This document shows, in pieces, positions 5,295 through 6,596 of a stretch of DNA of 6,596 bases. The stretch comes from an uncultured Clostridia bacterium. GTDB lineage: Bacteria > Bacillota > Clostridia > TANB77 > CAG-508. The notes beneath the pieces were generated by a model, which saw nothing but the letters and a program-made list of their open reading frames with translations, was not told the DNA's origin and did not search any database. Where the stretch lies: the NCBI GenBank assembly GCA_948946035.1, contig CARBKU010000068.1:1-6596 (forward strand), given 5' to 3'. Each line of letters begins with the position of its first letter. The first letter of the stretch is position 1. A program made the translations under genes and the position numbers.

Positions 5295-6596
5295 ATGAAT
5301 AAAATAGAACCAAGAACATTATCTGGATTTATGGAATTAATGCCAGAGGAGCAAATATTATTTAATCAAATGAAAACAACAATAGAAAACACATACAAAA
5401 AATATGGATTTTTGCCATTAGACACGCCAGTATTAGAATTATCAGAAGTATTACTTGCAAAAGCTGGCGGAGAAACTGAAAAACAAATTTATCGTTTCAA
5501 CAAAGGAGATAGTGACATATCATTAAGATTTGACTTAACAGTACCACTTTCAAAATATGTAGCAAAAAACTATGGAAATTTAAGTTTCCCATTTAGAAGA
5601 TACCAAATAGGAAAAGTATATAGAGGAGAAAGAACACAAAGAGGAAGATTCCGTGAATTCTATCAATGTGATATAGATATAATAGGAGATGGAGAGCTAA
5701 ATATTGTAAATGACGCCCAAATGCCAGCAGTTATATACACAACAATAAAAGAATTAGGCTTCAATAATTTCACAATATGCATAAATAACAGAAAAATATT
5801 AAATGGATTATTTGAAGAATTAAATCAAGAAGAAAACTCTGTAGAAATAATGAGAATAATTGATAAAATAGAAAAAATAGGAAAAGAAAATGTAATAAAA
5901 TGCTTAGAAGAGATGAATGTAGAAAAAACATCTATAGTGAGAATTATAGAATTTATAGAAATAAATGGAACTACTGACGAAAAGTTAGAAAAATTAGAAA
6001 AACTAGAAGTTTCAGAAGAACTATTTGGGCAAGGCTTAGAAGAATTAAAACAAGTAGTAAAATACATAAGAAGCTTTGGTGTTCCAGACACAAACTTTAA
6101 AGTAGACCTAAGTATAGCAAGAGGTTTAGACTATTATACAGGAACAGTATATGAAACATTTTTAAATGAGTACAGAGAAATAGGAAGTATATGTTCAGGA
6201 GGAAGATACGATAATTTAGCCGAGTATTATACAGACAAAAAACTTCCAGGAGTAGGAGTATCGATAGGACTTACAAGGTTATTTTATAAACTAAATGAAC
6301 TAAAAGCAATAGAAACTTCAAAAAAATCAATATCAAAAGTATTAGTAGTTTCAATGGTAGAAGACCAAACTAAATCACTAGAAATAGGAAATGCACTTAG
6401 AAATGCAGGAATAGAAACAGAAAATTACCTAGAAGATAAAAAAATAAAAGCAAAATTCAAATATGCAGACAAACTACAAATACCATATGTAATAGTAATA
6501 GGAGAAGATGAAATAGTAAACAATGTAGTTACATTAAAAAATATGCAAACAGGAGAGCAAGAAACTTTAAAAATAGAAGATGCAATAGAAAAAATA
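5295..6596 (+). CDS. hisS: Histidyl-tRNA synthetase, 3' end cut by the window
   Basis: This class II enzyme attaches histidine to tRNA-His using ATP. The frame runs from ATG 5295, with AGGAGA 7 bases upstream, to the window edge without a stop. That gives 434 residues, so only a few C-terminal residues are probably missing. Motif 2 is in the region YRGERTQRGRFREFYQCDIDIIG (109-131). The histidine-binding motif ARGLDYYTG is at 275-283, SGGRYDNL at 301-308, and motif 3, GVGVSIGLTRLF, at 319-330. The anticodon-binding domain covers about 346-434. The intact ARGLDYY and motif 2 arginines argue against the paralogue HisZ. SLRFDLTVPLSKYV (76-89), the REFYQCD form of motif 2 and INNRKILNG (163-171) resemble the eukaryotic/Bacteroidetes-like HisRS branch rather than Bacillus HisRS. 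Leucine is almost always TTA, with a single TTG. Confidence 0.96.
   Translation, partial: MNKIEPRTLSGFMELMPEEQILFNQMKTTIENTYKKYGFLPLDTPVLELSEVLLAKAGGETEKQIYRFNKGDSDISLRFDLTVPLSKYVAKNYGNLSFPFRRYQIGKVYRGERTQRGRFREFYQCDIDIIGDGELNIVNDAQMPAVIYTTIKELGFNNFTICINNRKILNGLFEELNQEENSVEIMRIIDKIEKIGKENVIKCLEEMNVEKTSIVRIIEFIEINGTTDEKLEKLEKLEVSEELFGQGLEELKQVVKYIRSFGVPDTNFKVDLSIARGLDYYTGTVYETFLNEYREIGSICSGGRYDNLAEYYTDKKLPGVGVSIGLTRLFYKLNELKAIETSKKSISKVLVVSMVEDQTKSLEIGNALRNAGIETENYLEDKKIKAKFKYADKLQIPYVIVIGEDEIVNNVVTLKNMQTGEQETLKIEDAIEKI

Noticed and set aside
116..6091. Several long open frames on the - strand, and a short + strand frame at 2676-2894
   Set aside because: They overlap well-supported conserved genes, lack ribosome binding sites, and have Leu/Phe/Ser-rich products typical of the antisense of A-rich coding DNA.

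Overview
The window is strongly AT-rich. Every supported gene lies on the + strand, start signals are Firmicutes-like (AGGAGG-type ribosome binding sites, one TTG start) and third codon positions are mostly A. Gene order and protein families point to a low-GC Clostridia-type Firmicute, probably an uncultured gut lineage; the species cannot be named from this sequence.

Layout: (1) the 3' part of recJ, whose start lies upstream of base 1; (2) relA/spoT, the bifunctional (p)ppGpp synthetase/hydrolase; (3) a small metallo-beta-lactamase-fold hydrolase of the glyoxalase II-like group; (4) a 111-residue basic protein of unknown function with its own sigma-A-type promoter, strong ribosome binding site and a terminator-like hairpin; (5) hisS, histidyl-tRNA synthetase, running off the right edge. 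The recJ-relA-hydrolase-hisS order matches the known Bacillus/Clostridium neighbourhood that links DNA repair, the stringent response and tRNA charging. Here apt (usually between recJ and relA) and dtd (usually between relA and the hydrolase) are absent, and the unknown small gene sits before hisS.

The most notable structure is a pair of composite repeats filling exactly those two gaps. Each consists of two 30-bp units in opposite orientation around a short AT-rich spacer. All four units share an invariant 12-bp core, GGGACAGTCTTT, with 3 variable bases on each side, flanked by GAGACA and TGTCTC or close variants. The left unit of each pair overlaps the end of the upstream gene and contains its stop codon. 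The right unit ends a few bases before the ribosome binding site of the next gene. The layout resembles REP/BIME elements mobilised by REP-associated tyrosine transposases, but no transposase is present here.

No CRISPR array, tRNA, rRNA, complete insertion sequence or recognisable riboswitch/T-box was seen. The only gene-free stretches are 148, 124, 91 and 83 bases long, and all are described.
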